From Calliphora vicina (lineage: Eukaryota > Arthropoda > Insecta > Diptera > Calliphoridae), in NCBI RefSeq assembly GCF_958450345.1, contig NC_088780.1:111054226-111118225 (forward strand): a stretch of 64,000 bases of DNA, written 5' to 3'. The notes beneath the pieces are model-generated. The model worked only from the letters and a program-made list of their open reading frames with translations. It was not told the origin of the DNA and did not search any database. The first letter of the stretch is position 1, and each line of letters opens with the position of its first letter. A program made the translations under genes and the position numbers. Shown piece by piece: positions 32,101 to 43,098 of the stretch.

Positions 32101-33108
32101 TTTATACCCTACACCACCATAGTGGGGAGGGTATAATGCGTTTGTGCAGATGTTTGTAACGCCCAAAAATATTAGTCTAACACCCACCTTAAAGTATACC
32201 GATCACTTTCTGAGTCGATTAAACGATGTCCGTCCGTCCGTCTGGTTGACTGGCTGGCTGTCCATGTAAACCTTGTGCGCAGAGTACAGGTCGCAATTTT
32301 GAAGATATTTGGATAAAATTTGGTACATATAATTGTTTTGGCCTAATGACGGAGCCTATTGAAACTGGCAGAAATCGGTCCATTATTTCAACTAGCCCCC
32401 ATACAAATGTCCTCCCGAAATTGGACTTGATCGGTCATAAATGTTTAATTTATATAGGTATCTACACAAATTTTGCTCCAAATAAGTTTTATATATACGT
32501 AATTAATGTCACCAGATTTTATTATGATCGGTCCATAATTAGTCATAGCTCCCATATAAGACCCGCATCCGAAAATCACTTTAACGTGCATAAATCACCT
32601 AAAAATGTTGGTATACACATAAAATTCAACATAAATAACTTCCACATAGCCACGAATCACACGACCTAATTTCATGGTGATCGGTCCATAATTGGTCACA
32701 GCTTCCATATAAGGCCCACTTCCGAAAATATCTTTAACGGGTATAAATCTCTTAAAAGTGTTGGTATATACATAGAATTCAACACAAATAACTTTCATAT
32801 AGACATAAATAACACAACCAAATTTCATGGCGATCGGTCCATAATTAGTCATAGCTCCCATATAAGGCCCATTTCCGAAAATCACTTTAAGGAGCATAAA
32901 TCTTTTAAAAATGTTGGTATACACATAAAATTAAACAAGAATAACTTTCATATAGACATAAATAACATGATATAATTTCATGGCGATCGGTCCTTAATTA
33001 GTCATAGCTTCCATCATAGCACTCTTCCGAAATTCATTCACGAAAATAATTTATTGAAATTTTAAAAGGAAAATGATTTTGCTCATTTACTTACTTTCTT
33101 ACTTGTTA
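32101..33108 (-). repeat. Hairpin-headed repeat family H, long reverse copy with 153-bp internal units
   Basis: It opens TATACCCTACACCACCATAG and ends CTTACTTTCTTACTTGTT at the decayed head. Four internal units of about 153 bp follow each other, marked by 'CATAGCTCCCATATAAG' type words near 32544, 32697, 32850 and 33003. Because the units are a multiple of three long, chance open frames of about 107-109 codons arise on both strands (32346-32669 and 32595-32924). Their content follows the repeat and does not look like protein. Confidence 0.75.
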
Positions 33109-33549
33109 CTCTTAGAAAAATTATTAAAAATAGAATGTTTACCCTTAAAGTCCCCAAAAAGTACCAAAGTACTGGTATATGAGATTGTATATGAAAATAA
33201 TTTGCAATAATTTTAATAAGACTTGATGAATTATTGCCCGAATCATATCATATATTGCAATTAAGACTATAAAGTATTTTGGGTTAAAAGAACGCAGCAA
33301 TTTTGAAAATCTTTGTTTAATTGTTGTGAACCATTCCATACACTTCATAATTATACAAACTCTTATTGGGGATCATTTTGGCCCCAGTTGCCCTTAAGGT
33401 TTAATTTAATTTTAATAAAATATAAGCTTTACGAAATATTTTGGCAAATATTTCAGGAGCATTCACTAGTTTTCTGTTGGTATAATTTTAGCCATTTTTT
33501 TATTCCACTATAAAATTAATTTTTAAATTAAAGTTAAGGGCATAGCGTA

Positions 33550-33709
33550 ACATAGAGACGAGACGTAATTGTCAAAAACCTAAGTCTGTTGTTAAAAACC
33601 TAAGTCTTGCACCAACTAAATACATGCTAGTCAATGTATTTTGCTATTGTATCAAACATATGATTTGTTTTATTTTTGTTTGACAAATCGGAGTGTCTCG
33701 TCTCTATGT
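33550..33709. mobile_element. MITE with ACATAGAGACGAGAC ends
   Basis: ACATAGAGACGAGAC at 33550-33564 and its reverse complement at 33695-33709 form a 15-bp terminal inverted repeat around 160 bp. The subterminal 'TTGTCAAAAACCTAAG' occurs twice and resembles the inside of the MITE at 21872. No target duplication could be identified. Confidence 0.65.
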
Positions 33710-34004
33710 ATAATTCTCCCTCTCCATAAGTTTGTCTTACCTTTTGATCGCTATAGATAGCGGAGTCGATACTTCAATATATTTAAAATCGAGAAAATCG
33801 GCCCATAAATTTAATATAGATTACCTAAATTTATCCACCAACATTATTTTTTTCACTGCATTTTTCAAAATGTTTTATGGAAAATTCCGACAAGAGAATG
33901 TCTAAAAAACCTGTATTTTCAGTTATATTAGATTAAAAATACAAAAATTTTAATATTTTTTTTCCGAAATGAAAAACTTTTTTGACTTATTTTTTAAAAT
34001 TTTC
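33710..34004. other. Unassigned, with a family H-like scrap
   Basis: 'TAGATAGCGGAGTCGAT' at about 33754-33770 is shared with the family H copy at 63900. Nothing else is recognised. Confidence 0.4.
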
Positions 34005-34255
34005 TTAAAAGAAAGCTTGGATATTTCCCTTAAAGACCTATTTGGTCGCTTATTGGGATGCGAGTTCGATATCTATCAAAATAAATGTTTTGTTTTTTGT
34101 TTACCTTTTTTTTTTTTTGCAAAATCTAACTTTTTCCAAATTTTTTTTATTTTTTTTGCTCAAAAGAAAGCTTAGGTCCATTCCTTTAAGAGAGTTTTAG
34201 TCACTTAGTGGAATGAGAGTGGGATATATATCAAAATAAATGTTTTGTAACTCAT
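34005..34255. repeat. Diverged direct duplication, about 160-bp period
   Basis: 'AAAGAAAGCTT' followed by 'ATATC(A/T)ATCAAAATAAATG' type sequence occurs at about 34008-34090 and again at 34164-34250, with intermediate words such as TTTCC(T)TTAA(A/G)(A/G) in register. It is an old tandem duplication or part of a longer repeat. Confidence 0.5.
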
Positions 34256-35090
34256 GATATACTCAAGAAAAAACACATGTTTGGCCAAAAATGTAAAATT
34301 TTGACCCATCTAACTCAGAGAGTTCTTGAGCGATCTTGTTGAATTACTATCCAATTTCATCCCGATCGGAAGACATCGATTTAAAGTTGGTTGGTTCACT
34401 TGACATGAAATCTCCCATATGTATTTCTCATCTCCTGTTGGAAAACAACAAAAAATATATGCTTGGCATTCCACTAACTTTTCACATCAATTATTGTTTA
34501 TTTTGGTCATAAAAATATTTGCTTAAAATTTCAATATTTTTTTTCTTCATTTTTTATGTTCTCAAAATGTTTGCTAAATTTTATTGACTTTAAACTTTAT
34601 AGTGGCAGTTTTTTTTTTGTTTTCTTTAGTTTATTTATGTAGATTTTGTTCACATCTGCAAAATTCTCCGGCTAAATGTGTGTGAATAAATATTTAACTT
34701 AAATCTATGCCTAAATAATTTTCCACACGATCTACTTTGTGGCGGTTTTCCTTTAGTTTAAAGTTGTTGTTCAGCGATATCTGTTGGATGTTTTGTTGCA
34801 TTATTTACTAGGCAAATAAATACTTTATTAAGCAAAAATAAATATATGTATATTATTATATTCAATTATTATTAAATTAAGCGAAAACAAGAACAAATGG
34901 CATTTAATTAATTATAAAATAATGATATAAATAATTGTATGTTTTTTTATTTACTTTATTTTTATATACCATACAAATATCATATGATTTTAAATATGCA
35001 TGACCATAAAAATTATTACTTAATGAATTTCTCGGTATATGTTGCTTATAAATGTCGATCCTTTTATCCATGAATTATTCCATTTAAACT
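34256..35090. other. AT-rich stretch, nothing recognised
   Basis: No feature could be supported. Confidence 0.5.
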
Positions 35091-35360
35091 TCATAAGGTT
35101 TTCAGGTCAAATTTGACCTATTTTGAAATTAAAATTGAATTTTTTTCTAGAACTGAGTGGTTGATATAGTTGATATTTTAAAAGTTAAATGTTTTCAAAG
35201 CTTTGGTAGCACTACAATATATCTTTGTCTCTCTTCATCATACTTGCCGAACTTGTATGAAAACTGGAATTCCCCGGGTAAATACCAGAGCTATGTTTTT
35301 ATTATCCCTCATAAGGTCATCTGGTCAAATTTGACCCATTTTGAAATTAAAATTTAATTG
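35091..35360 (+). repeat. Direct repeat around GGTCAAATTTGACC
   Basis: 'CATAAGGT...GGTCAAATTTGACC.ATTTTGAAATTAAAATT' occurs at about 35090-35140 and again at about 35309-35358. The core GGTCAAATTTGACC is itself a palindrome. The element boundaries are unclear. Confidence 0.5.
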
Positions 35361-35409
35361 TTTCAAAAAGTGAATGATTGATATTTTATTATTTTTATTT
35401 TATTTCAAA

Positions 35410-36243
35410 TAGTGTTTATAAACCGGTTAACCGGTTAACCGAAAAAACGGTTTTTCTTCGAAATCTCGGTTTTTTGCGAACCGGTTAATTTAAAATGTTG
35501 ATTTTCGGTTAACCGGTTTATCCGGTTTTTATCACTCGGTTAACCGGTTTTTAAAATTTGGGACTAAAATGAATAAATCTCATTTTTTTTGTGCATTTTT
35601 AATATTCATTGTATACACATTATTGGTCTGATTTGAAACCTAAACTGCTGATTTATAATACAAACCTCTTTAGATTAATATTTTTAAGAATTACAATGAA
35701 TCTAAATAAGAGAACACGATGAGTTTACTTAAAAACTATTTCAGAATAAATAATAAATAATAGTGGAACTATTAAAAATTTAAATTAAATTTCGCATAAT
35801 TCTATAAGTAGTGATGATTTTACCAAATGTTAAATTGAATTCGATGTACATAAATTCTTTCAATAATTTTGACTTCATTAGTGTGTTTTGTTCTTAAAAT
35901 TTAAATTTATTAATCATTTCGTTAGCTTTTCAGAAATATTACAGGAGAGACAAAATTTAATTTGATTTGATTTTTTTGGTTGAAATTTAATGAATAAACC
36001 AATAATTAAAACAAGTATTATATATTTAGTAACATAATTATACTCAACTCCATTTGACTGAGATAATAATTTTGAAATTTTTACAAAATAAAATGCACTT
36101 AGCACTTTTGTATATTTATAGTTTTATAATATTAACCATTCTTGACTACTAAAAACTACAAATTTTAAAGCTTTATATACTTTATTGGACATTTTATGAT
36201 TTTTACACATATATGACGGTTAACCGGTTTAACCGGTTTTTTT
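35410..36243. mobile_element. Non-autonomous hAT element, copy 2 (right end truncated)
   Basis: From TAGTGTTTATAAACCGG at 35410 it follows copy 1 (21063-22387) closely, with internal deletions. It stops in the right GGTTAACCGG cluster at about 36243. There it joins directly to a truncated CCCWATAAGCA MITE, so the right terminus and duplication are lost. It preserves the uninterrupted GAATAAACCAATAATT site that is occupied by a MITE in copy 1. Confidence 0.85.
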
Positions 36244-36246
36244 TAT

Positions 36247-36367
36247 GAAAAAAACATAATTTTTCCAAATATTTTTCAAGTTTAAAACATAATTACATTT
36301 GCATTCAAGTCAAATACCAACAAACTATTCAAGTGCTTGAATTTTTAACACAGTAATGCTTATTGGG
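36247..36367 (+). mobile_element. MITE with CCCWATAAGCA ends, copy 3 (left truncated)
   Basis: It matches the right half of the copies at 2070 and 19138 ('GCATTCAAGTCAAATACC', then ATGCTTATTGGG ending at 36367). The left half has been lost at the junction with the hAT copy. Confidence 0.7.
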
Positions 36368-36699
36368 TTGTTTAAAATTGGACAAAATTTAAAAAAGGTG
36401 GTTTCATGAAACACGTTGTGCAAATTTGCTCAATTGCAGAAATGGGAAATATTTAAATTGTTTCACAAGAATTAAACAAAATTTAAATAGGCAAGTCAAG
36501 TTCAAGAGCATGTCTGTTAGCAAATCATATGTATGTAAGTGAAAACAAAATAGATCCACAGAAAAGTATTTAATATTTGTATTTGTTTCTGAAGAAAATA
36601 ATGTTCCAAGAAAACAGAGAAACTTACAAGAGATTTAAATCTTAATTAATTTCTGCAAAATTAAAACTAATTTATTTTTGCAAAATAACAATTTATTGG

Positions 36700-36927
36700 A
36701 AATCAAAGCTTGAATTCTAATATTATTTCAACTTGAATGAAACTATAATTCAAGAGATCAATTCAACTATTTTTTCCACTTAGAAATTCAAGGCTTGAAT
36801 TCAACTGTAATGTCTGACATGAATTCAAGATTCCTTTTCACTGGAGAAATTTATTGAAAGTTTATTTCAACCCTTGAACTTTTATGATTGGTTTTAAACT
36901 TGAATTACAACAAAAATGCTTATAGGG
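36700..36927. repeat. CCCWATAAGCA-type MITE relative
   Basis: The right tip CAAAAATGCTTATAGGG ends at 36927 and equals in reverse the left tip of the copy at 2070. The interior is rich in TTCAAG/CTTGAA words, but it is too diverged to place the other end. Confidence 0.5.
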
Positions 36928-36994
36928 AGGTTTTCAATTACAATAATTGTTGGCATATTATTAACTTAATGACGGTTTCGAAATACGCTGAATT

Positions 36995-37265
36995 ATGTTA
37001 CAGGGTGTACTAAAATTGACTCATGATTTAATTTAAAAAGACAACACAGTTTAATTTTTTTTTACTGAATCTTAGCCTCCACGGTTTTGCTAGCACACAC
37101 GCAGCCTTTTGTCTAAACGTTTCGGATGCATTTGATTGATTCGACAATGAAACATGTTTTTTCTGAACCACAAATGCGAAAAATTTTGGCTATTAGCTAA
37201 GACTCGTTGCTTAGAATGACGCGTTGTTCTCTCATATCATGTTCCATTTTTACAAAACTTAATCT
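36995..37265 (-). pseudogene. Possible Tc1/mariner end and C-terminal relic
   Basis: The sequence ACAGGGTGTACTAAAATTGA at about 37000 is preceded by TT, not by TA, and looks like a mariner-type tip. The minus-strand text inward from it gives weak C-terminus-like pieces with stops. No catalytic motif is visible, so the call is tentative. Confidence 0.25.
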
Positions 37266-37284
37266 GTTAGATGGAATCACTTTC

Positions 37285-38010
37285 TCTAAGGTCTGGTAAA
37301 TTACTTGGTATAGATAAAATTACTGCCACGATGATAAGTAGCCTGCCAAATTCGGCACTACGAAGTATTTTGTACATGTTTAACTACTCGATACTACGTA
37401 TATGATATATCCCTTCCTTATGGAAAATATCCGAGGTAGTTAAGTTACCAAAACCATCACGCAAGTGACATGAAGTTGCTACTTGAAAGCCTTATAGTAC
37501 ACCTAAACGATAATTGAATTATTCAATTTGGTTTCAGAAGGAAGCACTGTATTATCGAACAAATTTCTCGGATAACTTTTCTTATCTGGGAAAACTTCGA
37601 ATAGTATTGTTCTGCATTATTTATTGACATATCTCAAGCCTTCGATAAAGTCTTGCACGATGGTCTAATACACGAAATTATTAGATTACTAACAATTACA
37701 TACTTGAAAGATATACGGAAATCAGATCCAAAGATGTGATCTCTTCACATAGGGATCTTAATGTCTCCATAACACGCGAGAAGATCAAATTATCCAGTTT
37801 AACCTACCTGTCAAAACTAAGTTAGCACCCAAATCCCCTTACCAGGGAGTTGCTGTCATTTGAGGGCCATAGAAGACTGACACGAATTGAAACACTGGGT
37901 CAGGCTAGATAACCAATTTATCGAGCACTTATGTTGGATATTGTATCATATAAAAATTCCAATACTCGTGCAATACAATAATAGAACATTCAAATTCGAA
38001 CACATGTTGC
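37285..38010 (+). pseudogene. LINE reverse transcriptase relic (Jockey type), plus strand
   Basis: Conceptual translation across several frameshifts shows GIDKITATMISSLPNSALRS near 37307-37366, WKISEVVKLPKP near 37424-37459, and then FGFRRKH near 37530 in another frame. A further frame reads FIDISQAFDKVLHDGL (about 37618-37665). These are the motif 1-3 region of a non-LTR reverse transcriptase, ending with the first catalytic aspartate in DISQAFD. The catalytic ADD box and both ends are missing. It is more diverged than, and opposite in strand to, the LINE relic that follows. Confidence 0.7.
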
Positions 38011-38399
38011 TTTCAAAAAAGTACTAGGAAATCCTATTTAAGTTTATTTTCTCATTTTAAACAAACAGGCGAACAGGATTAAAACCACCAAAAACTGAAT
38101 GGCATTTTAAAACGAATATACAACAAATTAAAAAAATTATGATTTTACATTAGCTGTTGTAAATTGTGTCTGTTCGACAATGTCACAAATAATTCTTTAT
38201 GTCTCCATTATATTTCAGCAAAAGGGCGAGATCTTCATGTGCCAAAGAGCTGGGGCGTTAGAAAACACTACACGATCAGCGCATCCGTTCCAAATTTCTT
38301 ACTGCTTTCCGGGGCTATAAAAGCTTTTGGTTATTCGTTAAAAGAATAAAGAAAAGGTTTCCTAATTTCTGCAGAGCACATTCCATTGTAGTGTCGGTA
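38011..38399. other. Junction between two LINE relics, nothing firm
   Basis: A 61-codon chance frame lies here. The text near 38230-38370 may be the decayed 3' end of the minus-strand LINE. Confidence 0.3.
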
Positions 38400-39290
38400 G
38401 GACATTGAAACACCATCCAAATTGCGACGATGTTGCAGTGAGTCAATAGAGATACCCTATTGTCACCGATATGCACCTTTGCCCTCTCCTGTTCTTGGTC
38501 GAGTAACTAGAAAATAGACTTCGAAGTACTGGCCCATACATGAGTGTTGTACTCCATTTTAGGTTGGATATAAGTGGTGTAAATACCATAGTGCACTTGA
38601 ATGCTTTCTTCGTCACATGAAATATGTGTTTTGTCCATAGGACATCGCACTGAATACTCATGCCTAGAACATCAAGAGCTTCTGATTCTTTAATATTTAC
38701 TCCACCCATAAAACCAAATGAAGCAACTTGTGCAAATGAATATATAGGGTTGAAGTTTGATGTCGCAGCCTTGAGGTACCCCTGAATTAATTTTGAACTC
38801 GTTTGATGATATTCCATCTCAACGATTTTTGAGAAATTTCGATATAAATCGAGATAATCGACATCGACACCAAAGCAATAAGTTTTTATAGAAGCGCATC
38901 ATGCCACACCCTATCAAATGCCTTAGAAATATCTGGAGACATCACTTTACTTTCGCCAAAACGGTGAATGGTACGACACTGTTTTACTGTTAGGAAGGCT
39001 AGCCAGTCTCCTGTAGAGCGTCCTCTACGAAAGCCATATTGCAGTCGCTGAGTAGATTGTTGGACTTTAAATATTTCTTCATAATTTTGGAAAGTGTAGA
39101 ACAAATTTGGGCGATAATTTTTAGGAATTGGCGTTACATTAGCAACCTTGCAACATACAGGAAATTTTCCGGTACGGTATAAAGTGCTGAAAAGGTTAGC
39201 TTATGGAGTTAGTGTGGAAGAATACAGCTTCAAGACTAGTACCATCAGGCTCAGGAGACTTGTTTATGTTGAGATATACTTATATTCGGC
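38400..39290 (-). pseudogene. LINE reverse transcriptase relic (Jockey/CR1 type), copy 2
   Basis: On the minus strand the first part reads LFSTLYRTGKFPVCCKVANV and TPIPKNYRP (about 39210-39120). Next comes a 72-codon frame (39104-38886) with QYGFRRGRSTGDWLAFLTVK and SPDISKAFDRVWHDALL, holding the first catalytic aspartate. A 124-codon frame (38817-38443) has YSFAQVASF where YSFADDS is expected, then ALDVLGMSIQCDVLWTKHIF. The catalytic ADD box is thus mutated and the segment before it is deleted. It shares its family with 23430-24430. Confidence 0.85.
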
Positions 39291-39426
39291 ATAGTAACTG
39301 AGAGTCTACCTTAGGAATCCCTTGAGGTAGGGCCTCACATGGCAAATATTTACTCCAAAAAAATTGAAACACTTATACAAAACTTCAGAGGGCATCTCAA
39401 AACTTCAGAGGGCTTGCGGCACGTCT
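39291..39426. other. Left flank of the Transib element
   Basis: AACTTCAGAGGGC occurs twice (about 39381-39393 and 39400-39413). The last five bases, CGTCT at 39422-39426, are the target duplication of the Transib element. Confidence 0.6.
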
Positions 39427-39465
39427 CACAGTGGTTCAGCTTCATACGATTGGTGGCATTAAATA
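39427..39465 (+). repeat. Transib element 1, left terminus (23-type, RSS-like)
   Basis: Heptamer CACAGTG at 39427-39433 is identical to the consensus V(D)J signal heptamer. A 23-base spacer (39434-39456) follows, then CATTAAATA at 39457-39465, in the position a nonamer would take. The sequence at that position does not resemble the RSS nonamer (ACAAAAACC), but its first six bases are repeated at the other end of the element. Confidence 0.85.
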
Positions 39466-39911
39466 GAAGGAAACATCGTAGAGCCTTGAATTTTGGTACA
39501 GATAAATATTTGGTTGTGATAAAAAAATACTGCAAATATGAAAAAAATCCGAGCAAAACCACGCCTACTTCCCATATAACACAAAAATTAAAAATCAATG
39601 TAGAGTCACAATTTTTTGCTCATTGCAATTTTATGATAATATTAACCAATGGTGAAAAAATTAGCAAAATCTGTTAATAACTACGCCTACTTTTCATACA
39701 AAATGACCACATAAAATGCAATATTTTCCTTGTTAACAAAGCTAGATCGCTTAAAAAAGCTACACAGGTTTCAATTTGCGTGTTTTTTATTTGATTAAAA
39801 TATAAATAAAATTCAGTAACAGTTACCCCCATATTCAATGAAAATATCTGCAAATAAATAAAATAAAATATTAAAAAAAAAATTAAAAAGAAAGTTATTC
39901 CTGTACCTTTA

Positions 39912-41556
39912 TTAACATAACAATTTTTTTACTTCATCAGAAAATTCCAATATATCCTTCTTGAAATGTTTACGGTATGAATTTATATATGGATCTGAAG
40001 ACGCTAGTAACATATGAATGACATCTTCATTTGTTGATATGAGATCAGTTTTTCTGGAGTGGCTTAGGCGATAAGTTCTGTAATCTTTATTACGAGCTTC
40101 CTGAGCTTCCTCCGACAACATGCCAAGTGGCAATATTGCTGCTGACACAATTTTACTCCCATGAATTAGAACTTTGTGTACAGTAATAGGCATATAGTAC
40201 CAGCTGTACAGTTGTATATATCGTTCTGCAGTGTCCAAACAATAAACATTAAATTTTTCTGCATCTATTTCGGAATTACTATTTATAACCGTTTAAATTG
40301 TACTAAAGCGATGAATTAAATTTTCATCAACACCAAGAACATCTGCCGTTATGGAAGGATTTGCAAAAAAACGTCTAGAAGTATTGCCATCGTTCGTTGT
40401 GCCCATTCCTTGTTTAACCATGTCCACATTTATGCCTATATGCACTCCATAAATTTTATCCTCGCATGTAAAGGGGAAATTCCAAATTGAAGCCCTTCCT
40501 CCGAAACTGGTTTTGTACTTAATACTTCCAAATTGTTCATTTCGCTAGGCTTAGCTTGACATATAAAACATACAGCCATTCCTGATGTGTGTGTGATTGT
40601 ATTCGCTACCTTTCCATCAATCATGGTTAAAACAGGAGTATGCAAAATTTCAAAACTTTTGTCATAAATATTAACAACAGTTTTTTTCAAATTTTTAATT
40701 TCATTTTGCACTCTTTCAACTTCTTCAGAAATAACATTTGCCGTTTCTTTTACAAATTGAAATTTTATTGGCCTACAAAAAGTTGTTGATGATGGCCTTG
40801 TATTTCGCCAGTAAACATTTGTGCCATCAATACATTTTAAATTGAGAGGAACAATACTTGTCAAAAAAATATTTTTGTCATTTAAATTTGGATCATTGAA
40901 TTTTTGATGGTATTCACTATGCCCTGTAGATCCATCACAACCCCATTTAGAAATTAGTTGTAGTTGATTTGGAAGTACCTCTGTCTCAGCTTTCGTTTTC
41001 GCCTTCAATATTCTGGATACAGTATGATCGAGTAAATCTTGCACACTGACTTTACTATAGTTCTCCTGTACTGATTTTTTGATAAACAAGCATCAAAAAT
41101 GAGGCTTAGTGCTTTTTCTGGACTAAACATTTTTAAAAATTGTTCATCGTTATTAATTCTTTTTGCAGCTGATGAAATAAGTTCTGCCGAATTAATATCA
41201 CATAACTGCTGTACTTTACTCCTTTTAGCACGAGATTTGCAAAATTCAAAAGCTTTAGAAGGGCGGCCACGTTTGACATGAGAACACATTGGAAGATCTT
41301 CACCAAAATAATACATATTTTCCAACCAAACTTCGTTTTGTTCAAAAAATCTATCTTTCATACGTTTTGCACTAGCCCACTTAGTTTTAAATTTTTGTAA
41401 AAATTGTTTGTTTAAAAATTTTTTAAATTGATCGACGTCAATAATTGATAAATTGGTATTATTTGTTGAAATAATATCGCAAACTACATCAATGTTCTTA
41501 TCACAATCTAATAAAAGATCAAAAATTTCATAATAAGATAACTGAAGATTGTCCAT
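39912..41556 (-). pseudogene. Transib/RAG1-like transposase, disrupted
   Basis: Three minus-strand frames together cover much of a Transib transposase. The first (41556-41005) carries KRGRPSKAFEFCKSRAKRSK, the basic region usual near the Transib N-terminal part. The second (41089-40436) has GCDGSTGHSEY with the first catalytic Asp (residue 52 of that frame; RAG1 D600 position), CRPIKFQFVKET, the zinc-type CFIC at residues 174-177, and SPLHARIKFMEC. Between the second and third frames lies GTTNDGNTSRRFF in another frame. The third (40238-39912) has YMPITVHKVLIHG, matching the RAG1 HxxxxH zinc site, and SEEAQEARNK with the likely third acid (RAG1 E962 position). Frame changes near 41070, near 40430 and a stop near 40290, plus apparent internal deletions at the first two joints, make it inactive. 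I could not settle which residue is the second catalytic acid. Confidence 0.85.
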
Positions 41557-41904
41557 ATTTAAATATTTTTTTTCTATTTTTCACTTCATAAACAATAAGC
41601 TATAATCATTTAAACACAACTAATAACAACAGCTGATAAATAATTCAAAACAATAAACTAATAAGCTATAATCACAAAAACAATGCAACTAATAATCACA
41701 GCTGATAAAATATATTGAACTTTCAACAACAACAAAAACAGCGTCAAAAATAATGGGAAGAAGTTATTGCAAAAAAAAGAAAAAAACCGTAACTTTTTCT
41801 CAATTTGCACATTTTTTTTATTGCATGTTTATTTTTAGAAAAACAGAAAAGAATAAAAAAATTAATGTGTGAAAACAATTATTTGACGCACAATAAAAGA
41901 ACTA

Positions 41905-41990
41905 AGCAGTGGTATAGTGAGTAGAACAATTGACTACCAATCGGATAGTTGTTGGTTCGACTCGTGGCTGCGACTTTTTTATTTTTTGTC
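41905..41990 (+). repeat. tRNA-like SINE fragment
   Basis: 'GTGGTATAGTGAGTAGAAC' resembles a box A region and GGTTCGACTCG at about 41955 resembles box B of a polymerase III promoter, at tRNA-like spacing. The T stem does not pair and the anticodon loop is irregular, so it is not a working tRNA. A SINE head or tRNA pseudogene inside the 5' region of the Transib element is likely. Confidence 0.45.
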
Positions 41991-42731
41991 TGTAAATACA
42001 TAATTCTATAAATAATTCTACTAACAAAACAACTTCTTTTCGGCCAAAATATAAAGGATTACTTTTGGGACATCGCTAACAAAAATAAATACTTCTCCAG
42101 AAAAATAAGTAGTCAAATCGCAAATTCCCCTTATTTTTCCGCTTATTTGTAGTAAAGTTTTTGCTGGGTAGCAAGCAAGCAAAAAAATAAAAAAAAGATG
42201 TTATTGCATGCGCAATAACATGCTTGTGAAGGAAATTTGTCCTAACTTTTTTTAGTTTTTTATACCGGAATTGCTTAGGGGCAAAAATGGGCAGCTGAAT
42301 TTTTCAGAAATCGTTAGCTAAGACTTCAAGCTTTAATTTGATATGAGTCCCGGGCTAGAGGTCGTTGGATATCAATAGGTACAAGCCATAAAAGTTGGAG
42401 AAAATAAATATTTTTGGACAATTTGTAGTAGTATAACATTTTTTTTTTTCATTTTCAAAATTTTTTTTATTTGCATATATATCATTTATAACATCCAATT
42501 GTATAAAAAAAATGTTTATAGTGCCATTACAACAGTATTTTAAAAGCTTGAAGCGATAGAAGGTAGCATATATAATACAGTCATTTCAAACGCATTCACA
42601 TAGGTCAACTTTGAATGTCTCTGGACAAAAAAGTAATAAAGATATCAGCCTAATATTTTTGGTACATGATAATTAGATTGTTTATTACAAACTGTGGAAA
42701 AATCAGGTATATCAGAAGACATGCAAAAAAT

Positions 42732-42759
42732 GAATTAATGCCGCTCTTGAACCAGTGTG
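42732..42759 (-). repeat. Transib element 1, right terminus (12-type, RSS-like)
   Basis: Read inward on the minus strand: heptamer CACACTG (42759-42753), a 12-base spacer (42752-42741), then CATTAATTC (42740-42732). GTTCA directly after the heptamer and GG before CATTAA are shared with the left end; the 11 extra bases of the left end lie between them. Confidence 0.85.
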
Positions 42760-42764
42760 CGTCT

Positions 42765-42890
42765 TAACCCCAACCGATTTATCTAAAATTTTTGCAGGAT
42801 GATTTTTTTTACTAATGTTCACCAAACTGGGGGATGAGAATGGCCAAAAGCCATCTTTCGTTTATTAAGGGCCACCCTAATGTATATACG
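42765..42890. repeat. Right part of the element that received the Transib insertion
   Basis: The sequence ends AAGGGCCACCCTAATGTA at about 42886, a tip of the TACATTAGGGTGG type. Its left part should lie before 39422, but the expected left tip was not found. Confidence 0.45.
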
Positions 42891-43098
42891 GACAGACAGA
42901 CAGATTATATATATTTGAAATAAAAATTACAAATAATTCTATTATAATAAACCACTGACCTCAAATTTATTTTATATTTAGTTTTTAATTACTACTAAAA
43001 TTTTCTATTGTTGATGGGATTTAATTAGATTAGCTATCTATTTACATAAAACAATTCAATTAGCCACAGTTATTGACTTTCCTAAACCGCAATACATA

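Larger units (their letters stand above)
39427..42759 (-). mobile_element. Transib (RAG1-related) DNA transposon, 3.3 kb, full length with broken gene
   Basis: The element starts CACAGTGGTTCAGC at 39427 and ends TTGAACCAGTGTG at 42759. It is flanked by a perfect 5-bp target duplication CGTCT (39422-39426, 42760-42764). Five-bp GC-containing duplications and CAC..TG tips are hallmarks of Transib, the superfamily from which the RAG1 recombinase derives. A decayed RAG1/Transib transposase is encoded on the minus strand (39912-41556). The two ends share blocks CACA.TGGTTCA and GG-CATTAA but with different spacing: 23 bp between heptamer and second block on the left, 12 bp on the right. The right end, upstream of the gene, is therefore the 12-type end. 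A tRNA-like fragment lies in the 5' region at 41905-41990. Confidence 0.9.

Noticed and set aside
32346..32924. Overlapping open frames of 107 and 109 codons on opposite strands
   Set aside because: They follow the 153-bp units of a non-coding repeat; the unit length is a multiple of three, which keeps frames open by chance.
39339..39677. 112-codon plus-strand frame
   Set aside because: It crosses the left border of the Transib element at 39427, so it joins unrelated sequences and cannot be an ancestral gene.
41905..41990. Functional tRNA gene
   Set aside because: Box A and box B words are present, but the T stem does not pair and the anticodon loop is of the wrong size.
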